DNA from: Bacteriovoracaceae bacterium UBA4097
GTDB lineage: Bacteria; Bdellovibrionota; Bacteriovoracia; Bacteriovoracales; Bacteriovoracaceae
NCBI GenBank assembly: GCA_002381765.1
Contig: DFXX01000093.1
Location: forward strand, 1-40,281
Length of the DNA: 40,281 nucleotides
Direction of reading: 5' to 3'
Shown here: piece after piece, positions 16,709 through 24,400 of the stretch
Layout: each line of letters begins with the position of its first letter
Position numbering within the stretch: position 1 is the first letter of the stretch
The notes under the pieces: generated by a model
Seen by the model: only the letters and a program-made list of their open reading frames with translations
What the model was told of the DNA's origin: nothing
The model's database searches: none
Position numbers and translations under genes: made by a program

Positions 16709-18715
16709 ATGTTCGGTGAAGAAGAACTGGTCAAGATTCACAAAGAAAGAGCGACACTTATCTCTTATATCATAACCATCGCGTTTGGACTGGTACTAGC
16801 GCGTTTATGGTATTTGCAGGTTTATAAAGGTGAGACTCTTCATAATTACTCTATCCAAAATCGTCTCAGAAAAGAGGTTGTTTGGGCCCCTCGTGGCCTC
16901 ATCTATTCCCGGGATGATCAGTTAATCGTGGATAATATTCCCCGCTTTGATGCTATCTTAACACCACAGTTTCTCATCGATTCAGATGATACATTACAGC
17001 GTTTGGCGAAAATCCTAAATACCGATGTGACTGAAATCCAAGGTATCTTAAAGAAGAATTCAAATCAGGCCAAGTATCGGCCGATTATCATAAAGAAAAA
17101 CATTAGCTTTGAAGAATTGGCACAAATCGAAACCCAGAACGCCGATTTACCTGGCGTAAGTGTGGATACATTTATCTCCAGAGAATATCGGGATAAAGAT
17201 ATTGGCGCCCATCTTTTAGGATATATTTCTGAGATCTCTCAGGCCCAGCTACCAAAACTCAGAGAAAGAGATAAATCGGATTATCGACTGGGTGACTTCA
17301 TTGGTCAGTTTGGTATTGAAGAGCAGCTCGATGGATATCTTCGTGGCGAAAATGGACATGAGTTTGTAGAGGTTGATGCCCGAGGAAGAAGAAAGCGCTA
17401 CATCAATACTGATAATCTCTTTAAAGGTATTGAAGATGAAAAGCCATTATCTGGTATGAATGTTAAGCTCACCATCGACCGAGATATGCAGATAGCTGGC
17501 TTCAATGCACTGGAAGGAAAAGTGGGGGGAGTCATCGCCCTTGATGTCGAGTCTGGTGAAGTTCTGGCCATGGTTTCTCGTCCTTCCTTTGACCCATCTC
17601 AGTTCTCGCGCGGCTTAACAGCAGAATATTGGAGAAGCCTAGTTCAAAACAAAGAACATCCCCTAAGAGACAGGAATATTCAGGAACACTTCTCACCAGG
17701 ATCAACCTTTAAGGCCTTTACAGGTATTGCGGCTTTTGAAGAAGGTGAGATTGATGAACATACAGAGGTCTTCTGTTCTGGTTCTTTCCGTCTGGGTCGC
17801 AAGGTCTATCACTGTTGGAAGAAGGGTGGTCATGGACCAACCAATCTTGTGAAGGCAATGCGAGAGTCTTGTAATGTTTATTTCCAAAAAGCTGCTAACC
17901 GTCTTGAGATCGATGCTTTAGCAAAATATGCCAAAGCCTTTGGTCTGGGATCTCGCACTGGAATATCTTTACCTCGTGAAGTATCTGGCTTGATGCCTAC
18001 TCGTGAGTGGAAGAAAAAGCGCTATGGCCAAGAATGGCAGCCCGGTGAGACTCTCTCCTGCGCTATTGGTCAGTCTTATGTATTAGCTTCGACCATGCAA
18101 ATGGCAGTCTCTTATGCGGCCATCGCCAATGGTGGAAAGATCTTTAGACCTTATGTTGTAAAAGACATCTTTGATACTAATGGAGAACTGGTTAAAACAT
18201 TCACTCCACAATTAGTTTCAGAGGTTAAATTAAAAAACCCCAAGACCTTAAAGTTCATCAAAGAAGGCTTGTTTCAGGTGGTAAATAACCCAAAGGGAAC
18301 TGCTTTCTATCGTAGGGGTCAAGGGATTATGATGGCCGGAAAGACTGGAACCTCTCAGGTTCGAAGTTCCAGTGCTGATAAGATTTATCAGAAGTGTGAG
18401 CTAATGGATTACGAAGCCCGTCACCATGGTCTTTTTGTTGGCTTCGCTCCCTATGATAATCCTAAAATTGCAGCGGCTGCTATTGTTGAGCATGGATGTC
18501 ACGGATCGAGTGCCGCGACTCCAGTAGTTGAAGCGGTTATTTCCCAGTATATGAAAAAATATCATCCTAAGGTTTACTTGGAAAATCTTGAAAAAGATAA
18601 AACCATCAAAGAAAACTGGGGCAAGGCCCTTAAGGCCCAGGCAGCTGCTGCCGCTAAGCCGAGCGTTGAAGCTGCTCCTGCTCCTGAAGCCGGAAGTGCC
18701 ACTGATGAAGAATAG
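16709..18715 (+). CDS. mrdA: Penicillin-binding protein 2, elongation-specific transpeptidase
   Basis: PBP2 cross-links new peptidoglycan along the cell side wall together with RodA. One N-terminal membrane helix (residues ~14-37) is followed by the dimerisation/pedestal domain and the transpeptidase domain. The three catalytic motifs are intact: STFK at about 332-335, SCN at about 387-389 and KTG at about 545-547. I chose the ATG at 16709, two bases after the mreD stop, with GAGGAG upstream. An in-frame ATG at 16661 lacks a ribosome site. The tail is Ala/Pro-rich and acidic, unusual for the family but common in this group of proteins. rodA follows after nine bases. Confidence 0.94.
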   Translation: MFGEEELVKIHKERATLISYIITIAFGLVLARLWYLQVYKGETLHNYSIQNRLRKEVVWAPRGLIYSRDDQLIVDNIPRFDAILTPQFLIDSDDTLQRLAKILNTDVTEIQGILKKNSNQAKYRPIIIKKNISFEELAQIETQNADLPGVSVDTFISREYRDKDIGAHLLGYISEISQAQLPKLRERDKSDYRLGDFIGQFGIEEQLDGYLRGENGHEFVEVDARGRRKRYINTDNLFKGIEDEKPLSGMNVKLTIDRDMQIAGFNALEGKVGGVIALDVESGEVLAMVSRPSFDPSQFSRGLTAEYWRSLVQNKEHPLRDRNIQEHFSPGSTFKAFTGIAAFEEGEIDEHTEVFCSGSFRLGRKVYHCWKKGGHGPTNLVKAMRESCNVYFQKAANRLEIDALAKYAKAFGLGSRTGISLPREVSGLMPTREWKKKRYGQEWQPGETLSCAIGQSYVLASTMQMAVSYAAIANGGKIFRPYVVKDIFDTNGELVKTFTPQLVSEVKLKNPKTLKFIKEGLFQVVNNPKGTAFYRRGQGIMMAGKTGTSQVRSSSADKIYQKCELMDYEARHHGLFVGFAPYDNPKIAAAAIVEHGCHGSSAATPVVEAVISQYMKKYHPKVYLENLEKDKTIKENWGKALKAQAAAAAKPSVEAAPAPEAGSATDEE

Positions 18716-18724
18716 GAGAGTTTC

Positions 18725-19837
18725 TTGAACCAAACATTGGTCCAATTTTTTAAACGATATGACTTCAGCTTTTTAGGAAGCATGTGTGCTATTTTTCTAG
18801 TCGGCCTTTTGAATCTTTATTCAGCCACTCATTCGCAAGCTCACGATGGGCTTAGTGAACTTTATAAGTCACAATTTCTCTGGTTTACCATCTCGGTAAC
18901 TATTGCGGTTTGTATCAGCTTCTTCAATCCAAAAACTTTTGAGCGCTTCTCTTATCTGGCCTTTGCCGGAACTCTCTTTCTGGTATTTCTTGTTCTTCTT
19001 ATGGGAAAAGTAGGAATGGGAGCTCAGCGATGGCTAGTCATTGGTCCCCTCCGAATGCAACCTTCGGAGTTTATGAAGTTAGGCCTAGTGCTATGTATGG
19101 CGAGATATTTCACGAAGGTCAATCCGGAAAGGCAGTTAGGATTTAAGGATCTTATTTTGCCGGGAATCATTACCATGGTTCCCGTTATCATGGTGGTGCT
19201 TCAGCCCGATCTTGGGACTGGTCTTCTCCTCATGTTTATTTTTTGCATGATTATTTTTTATAAACGACTTCGTTGGAAAACTATCGCTACTTTGGGAATC
19301 ATCGGACTTGTCTCAGGTGTGCTGATGTATAATTTTGGACTCAAAGAGTATCAGCGAAAGCGAATTCATACCTTCATCGATCCTTATGAAGATGCCAAGG
19401 GATCTGGATACAATGCTATTCAGTCTGAAATTGCCATTGGATCTGGCAGACTCTTCGGGAAAGGATTTAAAAATTCTTCTCAGGCGTCTCTAAGCTATCT
19501 TCCAGAAAATCATACCGACTTTGTTTTTGCTATCTTTAATGAGGAGCATGGATTCTTTGGTTCGGTTTTCCTGATCATACTCTACATTGTCTTTTTTATG
19601 CGGCTCATTTGGTTAGCGAGCTCCGTTCAGAGGTTTTATGATTCCGTCCTGGTGATAGGAATTATGTCGATCTTTTTCTGGCATACCATCATCAATATGG
19701 CGATGGTTTCGGGACTTCTTCCCATCGTGGGTATTCCGTTACCTCTTATGAGTTATGGGGGATCCAGCATGGTGACCTTCGGAATCGGAGTGGGAATTGC
19801 TACTTCTATTTCTAATAGTCGAAACTTTTTCAACTGA
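18725..19837 (+). CDS. rodA: Rod shape peptidoglycan glycosyltransferase RodA (SEDS family)
   Basis: RodA polymerises glycan strands from lipid II in the elongasome. The 370-residue product has about ten membrane helices. SEDS signatures are clear: GAQRWLVIGPLRMQPSEFMK, then ENHTDFVFAIFNEEHGF, and near the end LPLMSYGGSSMVTFGIGVG. The start is TTG preceded by AGGAGAG. It is the last gene of the mreC-mreD-mrdA-rodA operon; mreB is not in this window. Confidence 0.95.
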   Translation: MNQTLVQFFKRYDFSFLGSMCAIFLVGLLNLYSATHSQAHDGLSELYKSQFLWFTISVTIAVCISFFNPKTFERFSYLAFAGTLFLVFLVLLMGKVGMGAQRWLVIGPLRMQPSEFMKLGLVLCMARYFTKVNPERQLGFKDLILPGIITMVPVIMVVLQPDLGTGLLLMFIFCMIIFYKRLRWKTIATLGIIGLVSGVLMYNFGLKEYQRKRIHTFIDPYEDAKGSGYNAIQSEIAIGSGRLFGKGFKNSSQASLSYLPENHTDFVFAIFNEEHGFFGSVFLIILYIVFFMRLIWLASSVQRFYDSVLVIGIMSIFFWHTIINMAMVSGLLPIVGIPLPLMSYGGSSMVTFGIGVGIATSISNSRNFFN

Positions 19838-19845
19838 TTAAGCAG

Positions 19846-19910
19846 AATGGGGTCTGTCTATTTCTTAGACACTTTTACTCATAAAAGAGGCCCCATTTGA
19901 TACTTTTTTT
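19846..19910 (+). terminator. Terminator with an extra internal hairpin after rodA
   Basis: AATGGGGTCT pairs with AGGCCCCATT (one G-T), enclosing about 32 bases. Inside, GTCTA and TAGAC form a second small hairpin. A TTTTTTT run follows eight bases later. It probably ends the rod operon. The large loop is unusual for a simple terminator, so a regulatory leader for the next gene is possible. Confidence 0.55.
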
Positions 19911-19960
19911 GGCAGCAATCTTGCGAGTAAGAGATGAAACTTCTCATAAGGGTTATGTTC

Positions 19961-20173
19961 ATGAAACTGCTTTTATTGACCTGCTTGCTGCTAACTTCGA
20001 TAAGTGCCTCCGCCCAGCAACATCCTTTTATGTCCGTAAAAGAGCGGCTTAGAATTCTTTTATGGATTGAGGGGATAGAGAGTGAGGGCGGCCAGGAAGA
20101 TGTCAAATCAGTGGACTCCTCACAAGCAGTTGATCTCCCGGAAGAATTAGAACGAGCTCTTCAAAAAATGTAA
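19961..20173 (+). CDS. Small secreted protein, function unknown
   Basis: The 70-residue product has a clear N-terminal signal peptide (MKLLLLTCLLLTSISASA, cleavage expected after the Ala-rich site), leaving a mature acidic peptide of about 52 residues with no recognised domain. I chose the ATG at 19961 because AAGGG lies eight bases upstream. ATGs at 19934 and 19955 are in frame and would add up to nine residues. It precedes the marR-like gene by 40 bases in the same direction. No homologue is recognised. It may be a target or partner of the downstream regulator, but this is inference from position only. Confidence 0.65.
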   Translation: MKLLLLTCLLLTSISASAQQHPFMSVKERLRILLWIEGIESEGGQEDVKSVDSSQAVDLPEELERALQKM

Positions 20174-20174
20174 G

Positions 20175-20203
20175 TTGATCTTTTTTCGGGTTATAGTATG
20201 ATA
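20175..20203 (+). promoter_or_regulatory. Sigma-70-type promoter of the marR-like gene
   Basis: TTGATC and TATGAT are spaced by 17 bases. The -10 element sits in the left half of the palindrome at 20192-20214. Transcription would begin at about 20210, so the mRNA would be leaderless or nearly so; no Shine-Dalgarno sequence precedes the ATG at 20214. Confidence 0.6.
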
Positions 20204-20214
20204 GTCATACTATA
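20192..20214. promoter_or_regulatory. 23-bp palindrome, probable MarR autoregulatory operator
   Basis: TATAGTATGA and TCATACTATA are perfect 10-base inverted arms around a three-base TAG spacer. The last base is the A of the start codon. The site covers the -10 element and the transcription start, the ideal place for autorepression. Size and symmetry fit a winged-helix dimer of the MarR type. Confidence 0.75.
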
Positions 20215-20669
20215 TGAAAAGAATTGCTAACATTGGAAGCTTACTAAAAAAGATTTACCGAGTTTATTCGGTAGAGCTCATCAAAGAACTTCAGTCTCAG
20301 GGTTTTAACGATCTTAGACCAAGCTTTCTTGAAATCCTTATGTTTCTTTCCGAAAATGACGGGCCTTCCATCAAACTCATCGGTAAGTCCTGTGGGCTTA
20401 AAAAACAAACCATGACCTCCCATCTAAATGAACTTGAAAAAAGAGGCTATATTAAGCGAGCTCATTCAGATCAGGATAAAAGAGAACAGTTGGTCTTTCT
20501 GACGGATTATGGTGAGAAATTTAAGCTCAATCTTCTGCAAGTAACTAATGATCTTGAGAAGCAATACACCACGAAGTTAGGAGAAGTTGAGCTCGATCGG
20601 GTGGAGATGATGCTGGATAATTTATACCGAGAACTTCTTGAGAATCAGCAGAAAGGCTCTCTCATTTAG
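20214..20669 (+). CDS. MarR-family transcriptional regulator
   Basis: The 151-residue protein matches MarR regulators in length and layout. N- and C-terminal helices for dimerisation flank a winged helix-turn-helix: GPSIKLIGKSCGLKKQTMTS as the recognition helix region, then LEKRGYIKRAHSDQDKREQL with the typical DxRxxxxxLT wing. Ligand is unknown. The gene starts directly at the end of a 23-bp palindrome, so it probably represses itself. Its last four bases overlap the convergent rhodanese-like gene. Confidence 0.9.
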   Translation: MKRIANIGSLLKKIYRVYSVELIKELQSQGFNDLRPSFLEILMFLSENDGPSIKLIGKSCGLKKQTMTSHLNELEKRGYIKRAHSDQDKREQLVFLTDYGEKFKLNLLQVTNDLEKQYTTKLGEVELDRVEMMLDNLYRELLENQQKGSLI

Positions 20670-21184
20670 GCCATTCGGCTTCTGACTTCTTCCAGTCTGT
20701 GTCCTCTCCAGTGCTTGTGTCCACCCGAGATATTATTACAATTGAAAAAACCATGTCTGACTAAAAATTCACAAGCAAGAACTGAATTTGCACCGTCCTC
20801 TGAAATGATTAGGATTGGTGTTGTCCGGGAGTGGATTTCCATATAGCGTTCTGAGAACTCTTCCCATGGAATGTGAATGGCTTCAGGTATTTGTCTGGGT
20901 GCTCTAAAATCCTTGGCACTGACATCAATGAAGATGAAATCAAAATCCTTGTTCTGATAATGTTTCCACGCCTTCTCGGGGCTTAAATCATTATATCTTT
21001 TACCATAGAGGATGAAGTCGTCCGGGACTTCCTCATGATTTTTAACTCTGACTAGATGATTTCTTTCGATTTGAAATTGCTGTTCCATTCTTTGTTCAAG
21101 GGCAAGAATCTTGCCTTCCAGTCGATCGATTTCTTTTTCGAAGACTTGGAGTTGATTATAGATATTGAAACTTTTCTTCTTCAT
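20666..21184 (-). CDS. Rhodanese-like protein without catalytic Cys, with N-terminal coiled coil
   Basis: Residues ~1-45 form a charged coiled coil. Residues ~65-165 form a rhodanese fold: FIFIDVSAKDFRAPRQIPEA, then IHIPWEEF, then ISGGHKHW near the C-terminus. In active enzymes a Cys begins the loop CRSGNRS; here the loop reads SEDGANS, so sulfurtransferase activity is not expected. It is more likely a binding or scaffold domain. An AGAGGTG site precedes the ATG. The 3' end overlaps the marR-like gene by four bases on the opposite strand. Confidence 0.75.
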   Translation of the reverse strand: MKKKSFNIYNQLQVFEKEIDRLEGKILALEQRMEQQFQIERNHLVRVKNHEEVPDDFILYGKRYNDLSPEKAWKHYQNKDFDFIFIDVSAKDFRAPRQIPEAIHIPWEEFSERYMEIHSRTTPILIISEDGANSVLACEFLVRHGFFNCNNISGGHKHWRGHRLEEVRSRMA

Positions 21185-21222
21185 TATTCACCTCTGCCCT
21201 ATGATAGCAGAGGGAATGCTTC

Positions 21223-22119
21223 CTAAAAAAATGGGTAAATGGTGCCGAACTGAATGCGATTCACGATCATAGTTGTCAGAATAGCTCCGGAAACAAAGAG
21301 ACAACCTTCATAAATTCCATAGCCTATGCTTTGTCTCTCAGTATCGATATTGTTTTCGTGACCATCGCCAACCTTGACCGGAAAAATTCTTACGAGTCCC
21401 TTTTTAAACAAGGGAAAGATAATCAGTGAAAGAATGGTCTTCAAGAGAACCTGAATAACATAAACCGTAATGTCGTAATGTTCCTGATCAAAACAGCTGG
21501 CTATCACTAGACCTGCTCCCAGAGAGAAGCCTGCATAGGAAAAGCAGAGGGAGAGATTTTTCTGAATCATAAGCCGGTTAAAAGAAAGTCGACTGATGAG
21601 TGTATAGTACTTCACCGAAATGCCGACAATTACCAGCATGTAGAGCCAAAGTACCAGAAGAATAACGATGGAATTTTCGGCTTCAACCATGACTGTTTTG
21701 AATAGATAGGCAATGACCACAGCATGGCAAAAGCTTATGAAGGCATAGCACATATTCTTGCGCTTTAAGATTTCATCCGTGTAGTCGAAATTATAGAAGA
21801 CCACCGATTCGATGATATAGAGAGAGATGAGGTAAAGAGCAATTGCTACGGCTCCCCAAGTGGCAAAATGAAAGAGTGAGAGAAAAAAACCAGAAGTTTC
21901 ATTCAAGGTAATTGAAGAGAAGATAATGGAAATGCCCACGACTCTTGAAAACAGATGAAGAGTATCGGCCGGATTCTCCGCTGGATTTATTTTCTTTAGA
22001 ACCTGGCGCTTAACACTAGGGTAGAAAATCACATGGGCATATCGGTAGAGATAGATCATGAGACAAACAAAGCCAGCTAATAGGATTCGAATGAGGAGGC
22101 GGTCAAATATCTCGGCCAT
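21223..22119 (-). CDS. Multi-spanning membrane protein, probably DUF350-like
   Basis: The 298-residue product has about seven to eight hydrophobic segments. The region YNFDYTDEILKRKNMCYAFI and the C-terminal SIGYGIYEGCLFVSGAIL resemble the DUF350 pattern, in which a polar helix with an (R/K)-N-x-A-type motif leads into a membrane helix; two such units are normal. The family function is unknown. It is the last gene of a probable operon with a secreted unknown, an HD phosphohydrolase and a glutaredoxin. The DUF350 assignment is by eye and could be wrong. Confidence 0.6.
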   Translation of the reverse strand: MAEIFDRLLIRILLAGFVCLMIYLYRYAHVIFYPSVKRQVLKKINPAENPADTLHLFSRVVGISIIFSSITLNETSGFFLSLFHFATWGAVAIALYLISLYIIESVVFYNFDYTDEILKRKNMCYAFISFCHAVVIAYLFKTVMVEAENSIVILLVLWLYMLVIVGISVKYYTLISRLSFNRLMIQKNLSLCFSYAGFSLGAGLVIASCFDQEHYDITVYVIQVLLKTILSLIIFPLFKKGLVRIFPVKVGDGHENNIDTERQSIGYGIYEGCLFVSGAILTTMIVNRIQFGTIYPFF

Positions 22120-22127
22120 ATTAATCC

Positions 22128-22787
22128 TTAAAAATTCTCTTTTAAATATTCTATCAGAAGTGTTTTCAATTCGACCTTCTTCATTCTGTCTTCTCGAAAA
22201 AAATGAGGAAAAGCTGCCCTGGTGACTTTCCCCTTGGTTCCGAACTCATTATTTGGACCATAGTAGGGCTGGCCCGCATTTGTTCTTAACTTCATTTCCT
22301 TATAAAACTCTTCATCTGGTCTGAATTCACCCCAGCCCAGGTAATTGGGAAGGTTTTTGAAAGATTTATTAAATCTCCATTCCATTTTTCCGTCGCGATT
22401 TTTTTTCCAGTATCCGTACTCAAGATCACCGATATAAAGACTGCCCGGAGGTAGGGGATTAAACTCCTCTCTTCCATCTGCTCTTCTGAATAATGAGAGG
22501 CCTATATTTTCCATATTCCTGCGGGCGAACTCTTTACTGGTTCTAACAATAAGGTCTTCGATATTTTCATAATCCGAGATCACTCGATACTTCTGGTAAT
22601 AAGTTTTAATCAAGAAGCCTGTAACATGGGTATCGATCAGAATGAAGCTTGAGTTCTCTTTATCGCTTAGCTTGGCAAAGCCTTTTTCATTCTGCAGATA
22701 ATGAACCCCTAATTCAGAGGGAGAAAGAGTCTTAGCAAGACCCAGGTACAAGATGACCAACATACAATAGAGAAAAAACTTATACAT
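22128..22787 (-). CDS. Secreted protein of unknown function
   Basis: The 219-residue product has an N-terminal signal peptide (MYKFFLYCMLVILYLGLAKT) and no domain I recognise. The mature part is rich in aromatic and charged residues, with a notable Gly/Pro/Tyr stretch (NAGQPYYGPNNEFGTKGKV) followed by TRAAFPHFF, which looks like an ordered surface segment. It begins two bases after the HD gene stop and ends eight bases before the membrane-protein gene, so it is firmly part of that operon. It may work in the envelope with the DUF350-like protein. Confidence 0.7.
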   Translation of the reverse strand: MYKFFLYCMLVILYLGLAKTLSPSELGVHYLQNEKGFAKLSDKENSSFILIDTHVTGFLIKTYYQKYRVISDYENIEDLIVRTSKEFARRNMENIGLSLFRRADGREEFNPLPPGSLYIGDLEYGYWKKNRDGKMEWRFNKSFKNLPNYLGWGEFRPDEEFYKEMKLRTNAGQPYYGPNNEFGTKGKVTRAAFPHFFREDRMKKVELKTLLIEYLKENF

Positions 22788-22789
22788 AT

Positions 22790-24082
22790 TTAGGCCTGAA
22801 CTATACTTAGCACTTGCTTTTGCTGAGATTCGGAGAGTTTGTCAAAATCGCAGTGAATGCGATTGACCGCATGAGACTCACTGTATTTTTGGAAGAGGTC
22901 GGTTGCATCCTGAATGTTCTTGATTCCAGTTGGACCTTTTGACAAAGAGGATTCTCTCATGACTTTCATAGGGAAGCTTTTTGGCGATCCCTGGCTATAG
23001 TACTTGGATAATCTTCCTGTTGAGGAGCATTTGATGTAATCCACATTTTGAGATTCGAGATAGCTTTCCAGAGTGTGCATTTGATTCAGGTGGGTTGATC
23101 CGAAAGTTTCAAGGATCTTCTTAGGGATAGAATTCATGACTATCCTTTGGGCCCATTCATTTTTGGACTTCTTCAGAACTTTATAAAGATAAGGATCATC
23201 ATGATCAAGGTAGGCTTCGATATCAGCAGGTATAGCATACTCTTCACCACAGCTTTTAAAGTATCTAAGCAGCATCTGCTCCAAGCAAACAGCTCGGTAA
23301 TGAAAGTAAACCATCATAAACATGTGAAAACGAGATAGCAGGAAATCATCAAAGGTCGAGATGGCCCTTTCTGATATACCGAGAAAAGCTTCATTATCGA
23401 TATTACAGACCTTGAGATTATCGATAATCCAATCCAGATCAAATTTTCCATAGCTCACGCCGCAGAAGTAACTATCTCTTAAAAGATAATCCATGCGATC
23501 GCAATCCATCTCTGAAGAAACTAGCTGATGGAGAAGAGGAAAGTAGTTAATCCCTTTAACGGTAAAGTAGGAGGGATCGGTGGTCTCTCCCACCACTAAT
23601 TCAGCGACTGCATTAGGATCTATTCCGAAGGCACTCTTTACTCCCTTAAAGGATTGAGTAAAAGAAGAATCGGTTATGGATTTTATCGTATAGTCTTCAT
23701 GGCTCGCCTGACGATCGACCTTAAGATCTAAAAACCTTTTAGGCAGTTTTAATTCTGAAACCATGGGCATCACCGACTCAGTGGAGTGGCTGAGGGGGGC
23801 GTGTCCAATATCATGTAAAAGGCAACCTAAACGCAGGGTCTCTCTGAGTCTGGTGGTTTCTTTATCCTGTCCATGTTTAAACAGGGAATCAAAGACCATG
23901 GTAGAAATATTCATTACTCCAATAGAATGAAGATACCTGGTATGGGTGGCACCCGGGAAAACATATTCTGAGAAGCCCAGCTGCTTGATGTTTCTGAGCC
24001 TCTGAAAGAAAGGATGCTCTAAAATTTCAATTTCCGAATCATGGATTGCTATTGAGCCATGGACAGGGTCCCTAATTTCCAC
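22790..24082 (-). CDS. HD-domain phosphohydrolase, dGTPase/SAMHD1-like
   Basis: The 430-residue protein matches HD phosphohydrolases related to dNTP triphosphohydrolases. The N-terminal block IRDPVHGSIAI, the QRLRNIKQLGFSEYVFPGAT segment, then THTRYLHSIGV supply the first metal-ligand His, and LLHDIGHAPLSHSTE is the HD motif. A downstream SSEMDCDRMDYLLRDS block carries the last Asp. The start is GTG with a GGAG site, overlapping the glutaredoxin gene by 11 bases. The likely activity is hydrolysis of nucleoside triphosphates; the actual substrate cannot be read from sequence. Confidence 0.88.
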   Translation of the reverse strand: MEIRDPVHGSIAIHDSEIEILEHPFFQRLRNIKQLGFSEYVFPGATHTRYLHSIGVMNISTMVFDSLFKHGQDKETTRLRETLRLGCLLHDIGHAPLSHSTESVMPMVSELKLPKRFLDLKVDRQASHEDYTIKSITDSSFTQSFKGVKSAFGIDPNAVAELVVGETTDPSYFTVKGINYFPLLHQLVSSEMDCDRMDYLLRDSYFCGVSYGKFDLDWIIDNLKVCNIDNEAFLGISERAISTFDDFLLSRFHMFMMVYFHYRAVCLEQMLLRYFKSCGEEYAIPADIEAYLDHDDPYLYKVLKKSKNEWAQRIVMNSIPKKILETFGSTHLNQMHTLESYLESQNVDYIKCSSTGRLSKYYSQGSPKSFPMKVMRESSLSKGPTGIKNIQDATDLFQKYSESHAVNRIHCDFDKLSESQQKQVLSIVQA

Positions 24083-24353
24083 TCAATTCTCCACTCTTTC
24101 CGGTCTGAACTTCCCGGGCATACTTATGAAGCCAGTCAGAAATATCACGAGATTCATGCATTGGTTTGCCATCGATATAAAGGCATGGAACAGTTCCACG
24201 ACCTGTATCTTTAACCAATTGCTCTCTTTTATGAGGCTCATCCATAATATCATAGTACACGACGCTATTTTCTAGACCGGTAACTCTCAAAGCAGAAAGG
24301 ACAATCTGACAGTAAGGACATTGTGGGTAGTAATATAACTCGAGCTTTTTCAT
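24072..24353 (-). CDS. Glutaredoxin, CPYC type
   Basis: This 93-residue thiol-disulfide oxidoreductase has the CPYC active site at residues 12-15. The TVPCLYIDG segment with the cis-Pro (P56) and a C-terminal SRDISDWLHKYA helix resembling the glutathione-binding region complete the fold. I chose the ATG at 24353, which has GAGAGG upstream; a longer frame to 24383 runs into the terminator hairpin. It is the first gene of a - strand operon with the HD phosphohydrolase (11-base overlap). Confidence 0.9.
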   Translation of the reverse strand: MKKLELYYYPQCPYCQIVLSALRVTGLENSVVYYDIMDEPHKREQLVKDTGRGTVPCLYIDGKPMHESRDISDWLHKYAREVQTGKSGELSGN

Positions 24354-24371
24354 ATAAACCTCTCTAAACAA

Positions 24372-24395
24372 AAATGGCTCCATCAGGAGCCATTT
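24372..24395. terminator. Rho-independent terminator, bidirectional, mainly for the histone-like gene
   Basis: AAATGGCTCC and GGAGCCATTT form a perfect 10-bp stem with a four-base loop, flanked by T runs on both strands. It separates the histone-like gene from the glutaredoxin operon, both on the - strand. Confidence 0.85.
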
Positions 24396-24400
24396 GTTTT

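Noticed and set aside
20813..20826. ATTGGTGTT resembling the inner part of the IS terminal repeat
   Set aside because: It lies inside the rhodanese-like coding region and lacks the AACTG and CCTAC blocks; chance match.
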